DNA from: Spirodela intermedia
Taxonomy: Eukaryota; Streptophyta; Magnoliopsida; Alismatales; Araceae
DNA length: 64,000 nt
Reading direction: 5' to 3'
NCBI GenBank assembly: GCA_902729315.2
Contig: LR746265.1
Span: 2,832,892-2,896,891, forward strand
Part shown: in pieces, positions 35,088 to 47,300 of the stretch
Position numbering within the stretch: the stretch's first letter is position 1
Layout of the letters: each line of letters begins with the position of its first letter
Position numbers and translations under genes: made by a program
The notes under the pieces: generated by a model
What the model was told of the DNA's origin: nothing
The model's database searches: none
What the model saw: the letters and a program-made list of their open reading frames with translations, nothing else

Positions 35088-35427
35088 GATATGAATCCCC
35101 ATAATCTCTCCCTTCCTTTTCCCACCATAAATGATGAGCGAGAAAATTAGGAAAAAAATCGCAGTTTGATGCACCCGCCGAACTCAAGCTCATCTGGATC
35201 TCTTGCTTTCCAGTGGCGGCCCTGCCGGAGCGTGCTCTATAATTTCCTCTCCTCCTTGACCCCTGGTTATCCGCTCCCTCAGCCCACACCTGAGCACCAC
35301 TTTTCTGTGCATCCAACGCAATTGAATCCGCCATTAACATATTCCTCGGCCAGCCCGAACCTTCCGAATGCAGCAGCTCCTGCCGGCCCGCAGCGGCCGT
35401 GAGCTCTCTCCGAGCTCACCAGCTTCC

Positions 35428-35434
35428 TATAAAT
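35428..35434 (+). promoter_or_regulatory. TATA box of the B3 gene
   Basis: TATAAAT about 95 bases upstream of the chosen ATG at 35529. The in-frame ATG at 35433 overlaps this box and would lie upstream of the cap site, which argues for the later start. Confidence 0.6.
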
Positions 35435-35528
35435 GGCCACCCTCCGTCATCTTCTCCTCCCCACCCGTCCACATCCTCCTCTTTCCACCTGCTGTTTCAG
35501 AGCTTCTCCAGTGCTACTTCGCGGTGCA

Positions 35529-36066
35529 ATGGATTCTCGGGCGAGCTCTTCTTCCAAGACCGCGAGAGCTGCCAAAAGCAAGGACAAGGGCAAGGCTGTC
35601 GTCGAGGCGATACCACTCTCTCAGATGATGGTAGATGAAAATCGTAGCTTCATATCTCAGTACAGAGCGCACCCGAGCCCAACCAGAGGAGCAGCTGTGG
35701 CGGCACCATGGAGTTGCACCCGTTTCTCCGGAAGCTCTTCGTCCAGGGCGTTGGGAAATAACGTCGGCGACTCCACCCCAAGTATGTTTCCTCCTCTTTC
35801 CTTCTGATTCTTGGTTCCTTTTTTGACTTCGTCTTCATTCACATATCGTATAGAACAAGGCGACGAGTATCAGTTTTATCTGCATTGATGCCTCCTCTCT
35901 CTCTCTCTGCTGGCTAGACAGATCCGTCTCATTTCTCGTTGTCCATGGATGCAAACCGAGTTTCACATTTATTATTCCTACATTCCATAAATACAAGTAA
36001 TTTCTACCGAATTTTCTACTGCGAGTATTAGCGACGCCCAGTGACCTTGGGCCTGGCCCGAGAACC

Positions 36067-36144
<78 letters not shown>

Positions 36145-36999
36145 CCTCTGTCGTCACATTTTATACTACCGATTTGTTTGAGTGCAGGAACTCAGGCCGA
36201 ACCCAGGAATCCTTTGCCTCTGGGCCTCTTGCAGTTACGTCACCTTCAGCTTCAAAGAGACCAGGCGTTACTCCAAGCGTCTTCTTACTTATTAAACAAC
36301 AGCGGTATGGTCCTGTCTCCAGTTAAATCATTTTACATTACAAAAGAAAAATTCTTGTGCTTGTAACTTGCTCTATCGTGAAGTGTGGCGACGGCTGTAG
36401 TAATTCGCATCAACAGTGTGTCGGCGGTTGAATCTCATGATGCCAATAGATCTTGGCTTCCCTTTGAATGATCCTTTTCCTTGCGACTGCAGTGAAAAGA
36501 GCCAGAGAGGAGGAAACTCGGCCTCTAACGCACACTGCTGCAACTGTTCCAGCTCCTGCGTTGGGGATGCTGGCCGATACAGCCCATGGGTTGATAACCA
36601 CTGAAGAACAAGATTACACATATAGAAGTAGGTTCTTCCTCTCTCTGCAAAAGAATACGATCGAACAGGCACATAGCAGAACCTCCAATCTTGCTGCAGG
36701 AATGAATCAACTGAAACAGCATCAACTCCCTGCACCATCTGTCCGTGGAAATAGCGTAAATGGGCAAAATATATCACAAGCAGTTGTTTTCGCAGGGAAT
36801 CCGCAGAATGAAGTCTGTTCAGAGCCCTCTGCTGGGGTACCCCCGCCACCATCGCCCCGTCCACATTCCCAGGCTCAGGTAGATCGCCCTCCCACCTCCA
36901 AAAAGCCGAGACAAGATTTTTGCAATCGACTCATATGGACTTTTCGTAAATATGCCATTTTTTTTCGTTAGGTGCGGAGGGGTGAAGGGAGGGAGTTAG

Positions 37000-37043
<44 letters not shown>

Positions 37044-39184
37044 TTTTGATGTTCTTTACTAATCCCAGCTCCCTTTATATAAATATTCTATGTTTTAGGA
37101 CAAGAACATGATATCATGAATTTATTAACTCTCTTTATATATTCTATGTTTTAGCACATTTACTATTTTTTTATATATTCTATATTAGCTCCATTTATAG
37201 AATTTTTATGTCATTTTCTATCTTATAATAGTCCAATGATTCCAACATGAAGTATTCACGCTTGAATGGTTCTACATACATTCCTTGATTTATTTATACA
37301 TTCCATAGTTTAAGTCTATGGAGAAGGGGACTTAGGTAAATGATTCCATCTAAAACCTTAGTAAAATAGTACCATTTGAAGCTAAACTTGAGATAAGACA
37401 AAGATCATCTGTGGCTACGGTGTTCTCAATATGCACGCATAAATTTGCATGATTCTATAACTTTATGGGATATATGTCACTTATCTCTAGGATAATACAT
37501 TCTATATGCGGAATCGCAGCACTTGGTTGTCTTAAATTTTTAATATAACCTTACTCCTTCCACTGCCTTACCATTTCTTCTACAAATTTCATCATTTGGG
37601 CTATTTCTGTGAATGGCAGGAAGTAGAGGAGAGAGAATGGATATTGATTCTACATAAGGTGCTGCAGAAGACGGATGTTGGAGGTCTTCACAGGATTATC
37701 CTGCCGAAGGTAAGGGATTTTAGGCAACTAATTTCCTTGGATGAATATATTTCTCACTTTCACCAAAATTCGATTGGTCTATTACACACACTAGGAAAGG
37801 AAATCTGCAGTGGATCATGAAACTGATGTGAACTGTTTGTGTTTTTTCTTCAGAGAGATGCGGAAGCAAATCTTCCACGCCTGGAGAACGTAGGAACTGT
37901 CTTGGAGATGTTGGACATGGCGTATCATATAACATGGAAATTCAAGTACAGGTATTGTGATGGCCTGAATTGTGGAATAATCCATGCTGAAATATCCATT
38001 TCTCTAAGGCATTGCGATTGGAGAACACAAGAACACATAATATCCTACTTTAAGAAAAGATTAATTTCTCTAAGGCATTGCGATTGGAGAACAAAAGAAC
38101 ACATAATATCCTACTTTAAGAAATAAAGTTTCTTCATACATGCGTGGATGTATCTGTATATGTCCATCCGTTGTTCAACGTTAGGTTACAGTAAGTCCAC
38201 AGAAATATTTGAACACGTTCAGTCCGAGGTGTTTTTGAATATATGGGTGTGTGTAGAGAACTTTGGATACTGAGTGATCATATTCTTCAACTTGTATTAG
38301 AACAGTCTGATATTGAAAACAAACAGTGGAAAATTCACCAATTCTTGAACTCCCATTCAGGTTCTGGCCAGGCAGCAAAAGCAGGGTGTACGTGCTGGAG
38401 AATACAGGTATGTCTAGCCGAAACTTCAATTTTTTTGTGAGATACCATTGGATGCTAAGGCTCCCTGTTTTTTGCCTTTTTCAGAAAAGTTCGTAAAGAA
38501 GCATAAACTTGAGGCTGGTGACAGGATAGGTATCTATAGAAAGGAAACATCAAAACACTATGTAAGTATCCCATCTGCTCAATTGCTGGGAAAGCACCCC
38601 AAGATAGGTAGATAGAAAACACAAGGTCGCAATGCTTTTCGTTAATTTCATTGATGATGCAACTAAGACTGATGCAAGGACACCACAGAAATTATGTATT
38701 TGAAATTTTATTTAAAACATTATGCGGCATTTATTTTTTAAAAAAATTATGGTATGTATTTGATTGGATAAATTATTTCTTCACATAGTTTTAAACATAT
38801 TTTTTATATCATACCATGAACTTTAATTTAGACTGGTAGAATCATATTTGAAATTCATCTTCTATGTTAATATCGCATAGGAACTAAAAAGAACTCAATT
38901 TACCTAAGTATTCAACTTTCTTCCATAGCGTTTACAATCAGCTATATTTCACTGTACACTTTTATCCAATTTCTCTGCCACTGTAAACAGTGAAAATGTG
39001 TATGATACAAACTATGAGTGCTCCATTTATATTGAAGCTTATTGGTGTCCTAAAGAACGGTTCAGGGAGACTGGCCACAGGGAGTGATGACGACACCGAC
39101 CTGTCTTCTGAGAATGATAAACCAGAAGCCCCTCCTCCATGCCAAAAGAGAAAGTTAACCATTAACCTGGGATGTAACAAGTGA
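35529..39184 (+). CDS. B3-domain transcription factor, LAV-type (LEC2/FUS3/IDEF1-like)
   Basis: Nuclear DNA-binding factor. Exons deduced: 35529-35781, 36188-36304, 36493-36878, 37620-37709, 37854-37951, 38361-38407 and 38485-38561, then a last exon ending at the TGA at 39184 whose acceptor I could not fix (about 39041 or 39055). The first seven give 356 residues; the whole is about 400. The N-terminus is low-complexity, with a basic patch KRAREEE. The B3 domain is at about residues 260-350: LQKTDVGGLHRIILPK, RDAEANLPRLE, TWKFKYRFWPGSKSRVYVLE and NTEKFVKKHKLEAGDRIGIY. KTDVG, ILPKRDAE and YVLENT place it with LEC2/FUS3/ABI3/IDEF1 rather than ARF or RAV. Other homologues usually read KNSDVG or TNSDVG. 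The tail is acidic then basic (CQKRKLTIN). An in-frame 72-nt segment (36628-36699) bounded by GT and AG may be optionally spliced. Exact orthology is unresolved. Confidence 0.85.
36070..36141. repeat. Compound (TA)n-(GA)n microsatellite in B3 intron 1
   Basis: About 38 bases of TA repeat run directly into about 34 bases of GA repeat, 46 bases before the exon 2 acceptor. Confidence 0.95.
37002..37039. repeat. (GA)n microsatellite in B3 intron 3
   Basis: 38 bases of uninterrupted GA repeat downstream of exon 3. Confidence 0.95.
37998..38124. repeat. 66-bp tandem duplication in B3 intron 5
   Basis: Two copies starting at 37998 and 38064 share TTTCTCTAAGGCATTGCGAT and end CCTACTTTAAGAAA. Only one or two base differences are visible. 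Confidence 0.9.
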
Positions 39185-41252
39185 TGAAGAGGGAGGCTCC
39201 TTCGTATCAAATGGGTCTCCAAGTTACTGAAAACAGTGGATCGTCGTAGTCTCGCAAAGTTGAATTGCTTTACATTCCATTTAGAATGCTGTGCCCTCAC
39301 AATCCCACCCCTTTCTTCAAGTTGATATGGACGGTACCTTAAATTGATTAGTTTTTATGATAAAGAACAGTTCTGTTGTGGTTGAATGATATCGCCACAA
39401 TTTCTTGCGTTCATAATTTGTTATTTCTTTTGATGATTGAGTTTAAGCCCTTTAGTCGTCTGTCAGGCGTTATTTTTATAATACTTCTCTGGTGTTTTAG
39501 AGCTCAAAAGGGCTGTTTACATGAAATGTCGTAAATCAATTGCATTGACCATTTAATTTAAAGAATTTCAGAAATTTTTAACACATTCCGTTTTAATATG
39601 ACAATGTTAGACTCCCACATGATAAACATACTGGATATACACTGAGATCAGATGGGAGCTGACTGGCAGGATAAACACAAGAAGGTAGGGCATAAAATAA
39701 TAGCTCTTATCATTCTAGGGCCCTTGGATTTTGGTCACATAGATTCCACCACTTGAGCAATTGCAATCAACAATGTCATAAAATCTGGCTTCACAAATGA
39801 ATTTCATTGATAAAAAAGACAACAGCATTTGACAAATGGTTCAAATTTCTAAAACCAATGATAAAATTTGTCTATGTGAGATGGGTACTTATACCCGCAA
39901 TGTTTCCAGTAGATTTTAGACGACCAAAACATGAGTTGGTGGAATCGCCTTATGAGGTTGTTCGCAGAGAAAAGACTGTTGGCCTACCAGACTGACGCCA
40001 ATATTCTTTCTAAACGCCCCTTCCATCATCTTTCTTATTAATCAGGAGGCTACTAAAATCCGTCTGAACAGCCTGTCCTGCCAACATCTGACAATTTCAG
40101 AAAGTTTCGGAACCCTACCAAGCAGAAAACCACGCAATGATAACCTAAAAACAAGATCAGAAAGGTTTGTTTCTTTCTGTTTACTAAATCTTCCACATTA
40201 AGTCAATGACGAGCAGGAGACATGAGAACATATAGGGCTGAAGTGGTGACATTACCATTTTTCCACAGAATCAAACCACTCGATCAGGAAAAACCAACGG
40301 AAACGAGCATCCTCTCAGGTTTTCCTGGAAACCAACGTATCATGGACAGCAACACATCCTCATAGATGTCTTCTAGTCAAAATAGCGAACATGTACACAC
40401 GACGGTCTAGCGCCCACATCTCAACAGGAGCAGAGACTACGTTCACGGTCCTAACTGAACTCAGATGAAACATCTCAGGCTCATATCGCAGGAGATTATC
40501 AAAGCTGGAACAGGATGCTCACCTTCCCTAGAGTCCAATCAGATTCCAGGCCCTAATTCTAGCCATAGTCACTCGGAGAACTATCCCGTGAATGGTCCTC
40601 GTCGATGGCGATTTCTCGGCTCAATTTACAACCATAGAACAACCCCGGGTCTGGTCTGCAAGAGCCAAAGGCTTCTAGTTCCATGATACGATCACAATCC
40701 GAGAGAGGGGGGGCACGACTTGAGAACCTTCTGGAGCAGACGCAGAGAGAATCCGGGGTGAGAAGAGCTAGGACTTTGCGAAAGGATTTCCAAGAACTGG
40801 TCGTTCTAAGAAACGATGCCCTCTCTTCAGAAAGGTGGTGGAATGAAAAGACGACTAATATTAAAATATCATGTGCCCTTTCTATGACCGTTCGATTATC
40901 TCTTAAAATCCTCACCGTCCCTTAACTCTCTCTCTCTCTCTCGCTCTCGCTCTAGTCTATACAAATAGCAGCGCTGCCCGCTCATCCGGCGAAAGCTGGG
41001 TCTTACACCGCCGCCGGTCTCCGACCTGCTATTGGCGAATACTTCCTGAAAGGTCGGTAAACTCTGACCTCCCTGCCTCTTGCCCTCGATTGTTAGGTTA
41101 GCTCTGCCATGTTGGAGAGAAGAGACGAATGTTTCCGCCATCTTGATTTTTCTTTTCATTTCCCCTTGTTCGGTTTGCTCATCTCCCCCTCTCCGCGCTG
41201 ATTATTTTGGGGCCCTGATCCAGGAAACCCTAGTATCCTCTGGTTTTGATCC
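39185..41252. other. Intergenic: B3 3' end and RPABC4 upstream region
   Basis: About 2 kb with no supported gene. (CT)n lies at about 40926-40952 and a TATA-like CTATACAAATAG at about 40957-40968. That would put RPABC4 transcription start near 40990, so the 5' UTR up to 41252 would carry an upstream ATG at 41108 unless an intron removes it. Confidence 0.5.
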
Positions 41253-42744
41253 ATGGATCCCCAGCCCGAGCCAGTCAGCTACATCTGCGGAGGTAATTAT
41301 TCTCTATATCTGCCGTTCCTATGTATTTAAATCGAAACTCCTTTCTTCTAGAATTCACTCCTTGAAAAAAAACCAAAATCAAACTTAACTACACCTTGTG
41401 TATTGTTTCAGATAATTTTAGAAGAACATTTGCGTCATCTAATTTCACGATATTTTTTGGAGAAGTTCCTTCATTTTCCTTTTCATGATATTCATTTTAA
41501 ATTATGTTTGCATTAACTATTCATCTTTTAGATTGCGGAGGGGAGAACACGTTGAAGCCTGGTGACGTGATACAGTGCCGGGAGTGTGGGTATCGCATAC
41601 TGTACAAGAAGCGGACTCGTCGAAGTGAGTCGTTATGATACTATTCAGCTTTTCCTGGCCCGTCGCTTCTTTTTATTGTTTTATCCGCTTTATGTTTGAC
41701 TGAGTTCTCTATGGCTGTAGAGTACCTAAAAGATGAAATCTCTGAAACACGAGGGAAAAGGAATTTTTTTGGAACTCATTGGTTGATAGAAGAAGACCTA
41801 ATGTCCTAGGCTGATATATTTATTAGAGTTATATGTTTTAACATCAGTAGATCCAACTATAATTTTTTTTCTCATGGTTTTTAGTGTAAATGTCCCGTTG
41901 GATGCTTATTCAAGGTTCTTCTAATCCACTGTTTTGGATTTAATTAGAGCGGATATGGTTGGATTCATTGTTTGATAGCTGAATTAGACTAGAATATCGT
42001 CTATGGATAGTAGCAGACCTCGAGAATTCATTTGTATGGAAATCGTAGGGACCAGAAATCGCGTATACTCTCATATTGGTGACATTATTGTTGCTTTAAT
42101 CGGGGCAGTAGAGAATTTTTTCCTTTTTGTTGTTAATTCACGGGTATAGAATAGAAACGTTTTTCTTTGTTCCCACAGACAGAGAGCTCATTGTGAGTAG
42201 GAGGGAGAGGAAGGGAGAACTACTTGATGGGCGATCTCTATTAATACCTAAAGGAATTCACTTAGGTGTAGTCTATCGGTGATTGAGAAGGCCACTCCCC
42301 ATAGGGAAGTTTGTGCAGGGTTGGCCTGGATCACTTTCATTTTTCTTCTTTTGGGTTTTATCAGTGAATCAATTAACGAATTGTACGTTCTTCTCCGTTA
42401 AGCCATAAACAAAAAGGCATTCCGATCCAGATTTGGGCTGGTTCTGTCGTATCTCATATCTGGTGAATTAATCCATCCTACCCAAGCAACCCCTCAGTTT
42501 CTTCCCCCCTCCTTAGTTAGAATGTGATGAAGTTATAACCATCTAAGTTTTATATTCTGCCCAGAAGGAAAAGTAAGATTGGAGACCTGCTTCTGATGGC
42601 TTGATTCTGGGGTTTCTTTACTCTCCATGAGTACCTGCTTCTGGCTGATTCTTAGAGTAAAGAATCATTATGTAATGATCATATCGATTTACTTATTCAT
42701 ACGGCATTCATTTTCTGGCAGTCGTTCAATACGAAGCTCGTTGA
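41253..42744 (+). CDS. NRPB12: RNA polymerases I, II and III subunit RPABC4 (RPB12)
   Basis: Small zinc-binding subunit shared by nuclear RNA polymerases; it helps assemble the core. Three exons, 41253-41292, 41532-41624 and 42722-42744, in matching phases. They encode 51 residues, the same length as the Arabidopsis protein as I remember it. The zinc ribbon is intact: [12 protein letters not shown] gives Cys12 and Cys15, and [19 protein letters not shown] gives Cys29 and Cys32. The end is VQYEAR then stop. The exons are too short to stand out as long open frames. The last intron (about 1.1 kb) is large relative to its 23-nt final exon. The gene converges on the myosin gene. Confidence 0.96.
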
Positions 42745-43284
42745 AGTTTCAAATAAGCTGCACCATCTGGAGCGGAAAATATGTGAAAACTCTTGCTTGA
42801 AACGGACCCGTTCACTCTGGGCTTAATATATGGGATTGTTCTCCTCTACTGGAAGTGAGCTCGTTTATTCTGGGCTATATACTCGTCTATGTACGTCTGC
42901 ACTTTGAAATCTTGGTTCTAGTCGCTGAGATTTGGAAGCCTACCACCTTGGATCTTTGTTTTCTGTTATTTTAGGAGATAAGAGACTGATTATTTAAAGA
43001 TAAAAACCGCAAGATTTCTTGAGTAATATCGAAAAATGAAGTTTTATGTATGTGAGTATGTATCTGGGTAGGCATCACCAATTACTTAGTGCAATGTGTG
43101 ACAAATACCACACAAGGAGCCTCGTTAATCAAAGCGGCAAACAATATAGGATACATTTGGATCCGTCTGTACAGCCATGCGCAAGCCCAAGAATGAAAGA
43201 TAACTGAAAAGATTAACACCCCAGACTGAATAATACTTACTACCAATAGAATCAATGGACAAGAAGCATTGAGGACGGGTCTTC
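42745..43284. other. Convergent spacer between RPABC4 and myosin
   Basis: 540 bases that should hold both 3' UTRs. Nothing else is recognisable. Confidence 0.55.
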
Positions 43285-44314
43285 TCACATCGTCCTCTTA
43301 CTGTTCAGCCTTCCCCACCATTTCTTCACAGACCTATCCACGTTGGTCTCCCCGCTCCCGGGCTTGTGCAAGTCCGCCTTGGTCTGCCGTAGCCTCGACC
43401 CAAAATCCTTCTTCCACGAATTGAACGCCTGCTTGAGCCGCCTCAGCTCGAGATCGGAGCTTGTGCTCGACTTCAGCTGAACCGACCTTGCTCCGTCGTC
43501 GAACTCGTGCTTTCGCCGCTCGAACTCCTCCCCTAGGTGGCTCAGTCCTCTGTCGGGGATCCGCAGGCCTGGTCGGAGCCCGCTGTTCTCAGGAGTACCC
43601 AATCGTGTGAGGTGGCTGGCGTCCAGAGACCCGTCGGTGGTGTCATTGGCCAGGCTCTTCTTGGCCATGGAGAGGCTGGACTGGAGGGACCTCATCTGTC
43701 TCTGCCAGACCTCCTCCATGGATCTCATCTTCTGCTCGTACTCGGACCACCGAGTCTCATACTGCTCGACCCTCTGATGAAGAAGGTCGTTCTCCTCCTC
43801 TTTCTCCCTGAGCCCGGCCTCAGCTTTCAGAACTCGCCTCTGCAGGTCGGCGAGGACGGAGGCCTTCACGAGCACCTCAGCTCCCTGCATTCAAGCGTGG
43901 TTTAGAGTCATCCATCATGCGAGGAAAGCAGCGCGTTTCTGAGAACCATGCATTAGACGCTGAAAACTGGGACAAGAAAGAGAGAATGAAACGATATCAT
44001 TGCAATTATCCTCGGTTAAAATCACGGACCGACACCGGTTCCCCAGTGTAAGCTTCACCCTACAGTACTAAATCTGAACTCTGGAGGTAGAGAGTCGTGT
44101 GAAAGCCCATATATATAACAGGATGGGTTATCCGAGTTTATCCGAGATAACCCAGCCATCCTCAGGCGCAAGTCACATGAGGCTCATCAGGGATAAACTC
44201 GGATAAATTAGCTCAACTGATTCGACCAAGAGGGTCGAATAGTGGAACCCAACCCGGTTAACTTATCCCCCCTGCTATCGAACTGAAAACTAAAGCTATT
44301 TTGACTTGTGACAG

Positions 44315-44350
<36 letters not shown>

Positions 44351-47300
44351 ATCAAACTGAATGCCGGGTAAGCTAGAATCAGGAACCGAGGCGAAGTTAA
44401 CCCAGTTAATCATAACCAGCTATCAAACCGACCCTATGGTCATATGTATTAAGAGCGTCATTAAGGAGAGCATACGAAGAGCTATGTCGTATGGACCGGA
44501 GATTTTATGCTGATAATGCTGGGGGAATCATCACCTTAAGCTGGCCCAGTGCTCTCATGAGAAATCTACCTTTAGAGGGAGAGCATGACAGAGGGGCAAA
44601 ATTGGTCGTGGCTTGTGTAAATCTGAAGTGCTGTGGTTAGATTGGAAGATGGAGTAGGGAAACCTTAAAACGAAGTTAAAATTACCTTTGCCCCGTCGAA
44701 CCTACTAGCTCCATATAGCAGACTAATATCCCCTGAACACCTTCTGACAACCCAGCCTCGTATCACTGATAAAGGAAGAAAAAATTCGTAGATATTATAG
44801 CAATTGATAATTCTAATATTGTCCACATAACCTTCACAGAGCCAGAGCATATGTTTAGAGAATCACCTGATTGTATAACCACAGATGCCTTACAGATATC
44901 AACAAAATTTCTCCTAGCAGCTCTGGATTTGAATTGTCTCTGTATAACAATGGCAGCCCTATGTCTTTCTACCAACACTGAATATATTTGCCTCATCTTT
45001 TTACCCCGGATGACTGGAAAGATGTTTCAAAAAAATTATGAATTTATAAATATTATAGGTCCCAGTAAATAAGTAATGAGGGGTAATAAGAAAAATACAT
45101 GACTGCAATGTAGTAATTCCCTTCCTATAGTTCTTAACATAAGAACGAGCTTGGTGCCCCCTGAAACAGCTCTGGACCCTCAGAATGCCATGAAGTGTCC
45201 GATTTCTTGTATCCTCAAGCACGCCAATCTATACAATCCCATAATAGAAATGAGAATAAGATTGTTAGGGATACCTCGTAGACAGAATCTGGTCATAATT
45301 TCCAACCTAGATAGTATGTAATGATCAGAGGTATAAAATAAAAAATAAAAAAATATATCTCGTTTTTTTATACATGGCAGCTTAATTTTCCTAACACAAT
45401 TCGTTCATCAAAGAGGATAGAGTCCATAAGGAAACAGGATGATGTTGCAGAACATTCAGAATCTGATATTTTCATCATCAAAGGAAAATTTTCATGTTGA
45501 TCCCTGGTGCAAATGCAATCTAATTAAGAAAAGCATGATTTTCTTAATTATACTATGACCTTACCTGTCCAGTGCGGAAAAACAATTTTGTGTAGCCTAC
45601 TTGATACATCTCAGGAAGAATATTAAATTGATGAAGAATTGCAACTGAAACACTGAGTGGATCTTGTGATGCGACACTCTCAAGGAGAAGGAACCCATAT
45701 CTGATGTGATATTCAGGAGAGGAAAATAATGTCAAGACCCAACATGATTAGAAACCAGAAAGTGGGCGAGAACTGAATCATGATAGCGTACCTTCTAGCG
45801 AACTTCTGGTGAGACATCTTTGTTGGAAAACCAGACCTTGAAATGCGAACTACTTCGAGAACACCACAACATCGGAGCTGCTGCAGAATAAGCTTTTGTT
45901 CATAGACTCCAGGTAGTTGAAATTTATTTGGCTTAATGCAACGTATAAAATGAGGTGTTGTGTTCTCCAACCTCTGCATCAGTTGGAAAAGTTGTCCCTG
46001 AACAGTTAAAGTAAAAGAAGCCAATGCACATGCATCAGGTTAATGGTGATCATTGTACACTGAATAACACGAAGATAACCTAGCTAAAGTAAACTAAAAT
46101 GTCATGATTTTATCACAAAAATTCATTTTATACGTTGCAGCAACAACTTTCAGACAAACCACTTAAGTAGATAAATATAAACTTTAAAAAGGCATAATGT
46201 CACATGATGCTGCTAGTAATTCAAATGGGAAAAAGAAACTGTAAAAAATCTTCCTTGAGCACCCCAATATTTTCTAAGAGATTATCCTGTCCTGTTTATA
46301 ATCACGATGACCTGATCAAGAATGAGGTGTTGGTTAAGATACACCATCATTATTATCTGAGCGGATGCTTCACTTTCTAACTAAACGATGGCACAAGAAC
46401 TTAATCACAAGTTACATTTAGCATATTCTGTAAAGGATACGAACATTTTCTTCAATAGAAAAAAGAATTTAATGAATGACATAAGGTAGTTAATCTTGAC
46501 AAGTACAATACCTTAAATTTTGTTGCAACACTCGACTTCTGGGAATCTGCCCCGTTAGATCTATATGGAAGAGCCAGAGGCATATCAGAAAGGATAAGCA
46601 TTTTTGATGCAAATATCTGTGGAAGCTGGCATTTGGAAGAAGCAAGGAGCTGAATAGAATCCAAGTGTAGCGGGTCTCTATTTTTCTCCAAAAACCCAGA
46701 TGCATCATATACCACCTGTGCAGAAGGGATGGACCATGAAACAAATGAAACCATCATGAAAAATAAAGTAGAGAAAATCGGATTTTGTGGCTAGCAACCT
46801 CTCCTGCATAATGAATGACACCGAAAGATTTGCCCCTTCCTCCTGTAAAGCGAGAATTGGAATGCAGGTGCTGCTTAAGCTTGTTTGCAAGTGTTAAATC
46901 TGTACCATTTGGAAAGGTGGACTCCTCATCCAAGAGTGACAATAACCCTAATGGTTTCTGCGAAAGAATATCATAACAATAAGAAAGCGTTTTCTGATTA
47001 GCACGCATAAGGGTAAGAAAAACACCAAAGTCTACCACCAACAACAACAAAAAATCATCAACAAAGCTTCAAATAATTTTCTCTTTACCGTCACAATCCA
47101 TCAGCACTACCTTTTCATGGAAGCTAAGAAAAAAATTCAAGTGCTTAAAAAAACTGATGAGATCAACTGAAGTATCGGAATGACTTTTAAAACATAAATT
47201 ATCATAATTTTAAAATAAATAAAGAAAATAATTATTTGTCAGCGTTATCCATCATTAAGAAAAGGTATATCAGCCAGTAATTCATAAAAATCACGAATGG

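Larger units (their letters stand above)
34189..35528. other. Upstream region of the B3 gene
   Basis: Contains an (AT)n/(GATA)n tract at about 34560-34595, the 115-bp tandem duplication, and a GC-richer promoter from about 35160. No other gene is supported. Confidence 0.5.

Noticed and set aside
34814-35174. Minus-strand frames over the 115-bp duplication encoding a repeated peptide
   Set aside because: The repeat period is not a multiple of three and each frame stops soon; repeat-driven, not a gene.
44100-44280. TTATCCGAG/CTCGGATAA inverted motifs in the last myosin intron, possible MITE
   Set aside because: Arms are only about 10 bases and no terminal repeats with target duplications could be defined.
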